Part shown: positions 13,292 through 13,607 of the stretch, piece after piece
Layout of the letters: each line of letters starts with the position of its first letter
Numbering within the stretch: position 1 is the first letter of the stretch
DNA from: Thermoplasmata archaeon
GTDB lineage: Archaea > Thermoplasmatota > Thermoplasmata > Thermoplasmatales > Thermoplasmataceae
Direction of reading: 5' to 3'
DNA: 13,607 nucleotides
Assembly: GCA_021816385.1 (NCBI GenBank)
Contig: JAKAYJ010000015.1
Span: forward strand, 1 to 13,607
Translations under genes and position numbers: made by a program
Notes under the pieces: model-generated
Database searches by the model: none
Seen by the model: only the letters and a program-made list of their open reading frames with translations
What the model was told of the DNA's origin: nothing

Positions 13292-13607
13292 TCAGATAGA
13301 AAATTTACCCGGTGTTTTTGGAAATGGATGCACATCCTCAATACGCTTGAATCCACATATATACCTTACCAGTCTCTCAATTCCTATCCCGAACCCTGAT
13401 GAAAGCTGCAGACCCTCCTCAGCATAATCAAGGAACCACTTGAATTGCTCAAAGGTCTGTCCCTTGGCCAGTATTCTTTCCTTTATCCTCTCGATCTCAT
13501 ATTCCCTTTCTCCACCTGAAATAGCCTCATTGAATCCCTCCGGATACATCAGGTCCATGTCCCTGAGAATTCCCTTTTCATCATCCTTCTCCCTGTCATA
13601 GAGATCG
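13292..13607 (-). CDS. Asparaginyl-tRNA synthetase-like protein, C-terminal part
   Basis: The frame is open from the window edge at 13607 to the stop at 13292, about 104 residues, and runs through the internal Met at 13558. It reads DLMYPEGFNEAISGGEREYE and later GFGIGIERLVRYICGFKRIE, ending VHPFPKTPGKFSI. These are class II synthetase motif 3 (GFGIGIER with its Arg) and the C-terminal end of the AsnRS/AspRS subgroup; 'RYICG...PFP..PG' favours asparagine. It could be AsnRS, charging tRNA(Asn), or the archaeal AsnRS-related asparagine synthetase (AS-AR, Pyrococcus abyssi type), which lacks the anticodon domain. The deciding N-terminal domain lies outside the window. Confidence 0.85.
   Translation of the reverse strand, partial: DLYDREKDDEKGILRDMDLMYPEGFNEAISGGEREYEIERIKERILAKGQTFEQFKWFLDYAEEGLQLSSGFGIGIERLVRYICGFKRIEDVHPFPKTPGKFSI

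Noticed and set aside
1..13607. CRISPR array, tRNA or rRNA genes
   Set aside because: No regularly spaced direct repeats, cloverleaf or conserved rRNA segments were seen on either strand by eye; a covariance-model scan was not possible.

Overview
The window looks archaeal and most likely comes from an acidophilic member of the Thermoplasmata (Thermoplasma/Ferroplasma/Cuniculiplasma relatives). The evidence is a PIN-ATPase-KH protein of the archaeal PINc-VapC type, an archaeal AsnRS-like protein, a Methanothermobacter-type exonuclease III, heavy use of AGG/AGA and ATA codons, and TATA-like boxes centred about 24-27 bp before start codons, as in leaderless archaeal transcripts. The genus cannot be fixed from the sequence alone.

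Chromosomal left part (1-4122): the 5' part of an EamA-type DMT transporter on the minus strand, a divergent exonuclease III/AP endonuclease, a convergent RmuC-like protein, and a divergent radical SAM protein with a C-terminal cysteine cluster.

Mobile part (4136-8222, about 4.1 kb): this segment is bounded by inverted repeats of about 29 bp (first 15 bp perfect, CGTGACTTTACATCT) and flanked by a 6-bp direct repeat AAACAG (4130-4135 and 8223-8228). Further matching repeats (TGTGGGTRCAC) lie 71-72 bp inside each end. Only the C-terminal piece of an IS4/IS1634-type transposase remains at the right end. The rest is cargo: a 156-aa protein with a four-cysteine hydrophobic C-terminus, a 4-TM protein, a 376-aa secreted or anchored protein with seven N-glycosylation sequons and a Gly/Ala-rich hydrophobic hairpin, a 3-TM protein, a decayed MFS C-terminus, and a RelE-type toxin pseudogene. 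This fits a mobile insertion cassette: IS ends carrying passengers without a working transposase. The cargo resembles two 'exported protein plus small membrane protein' pairs, as in toxin/immunity or archaeocin loci; that function is inference only.

Chromosomal right part (8229-13607): two convergent MFS transporters overlapping by 4 bp, a stand-alone asparagine-synthase PP-loop domain in an apparent operon with the second MFS gene, the divergent PIN-ATPase-KH gene sharing one TATA-like element with it, and the C-terminal part of an asparaginyl-tRNA synthetase-like protein on the minus strand. Removing the cassette restores an 85-bp intergenic gap between the radical SAM gene and the first MFS gene, so the insertion broke no visible coding sequence.
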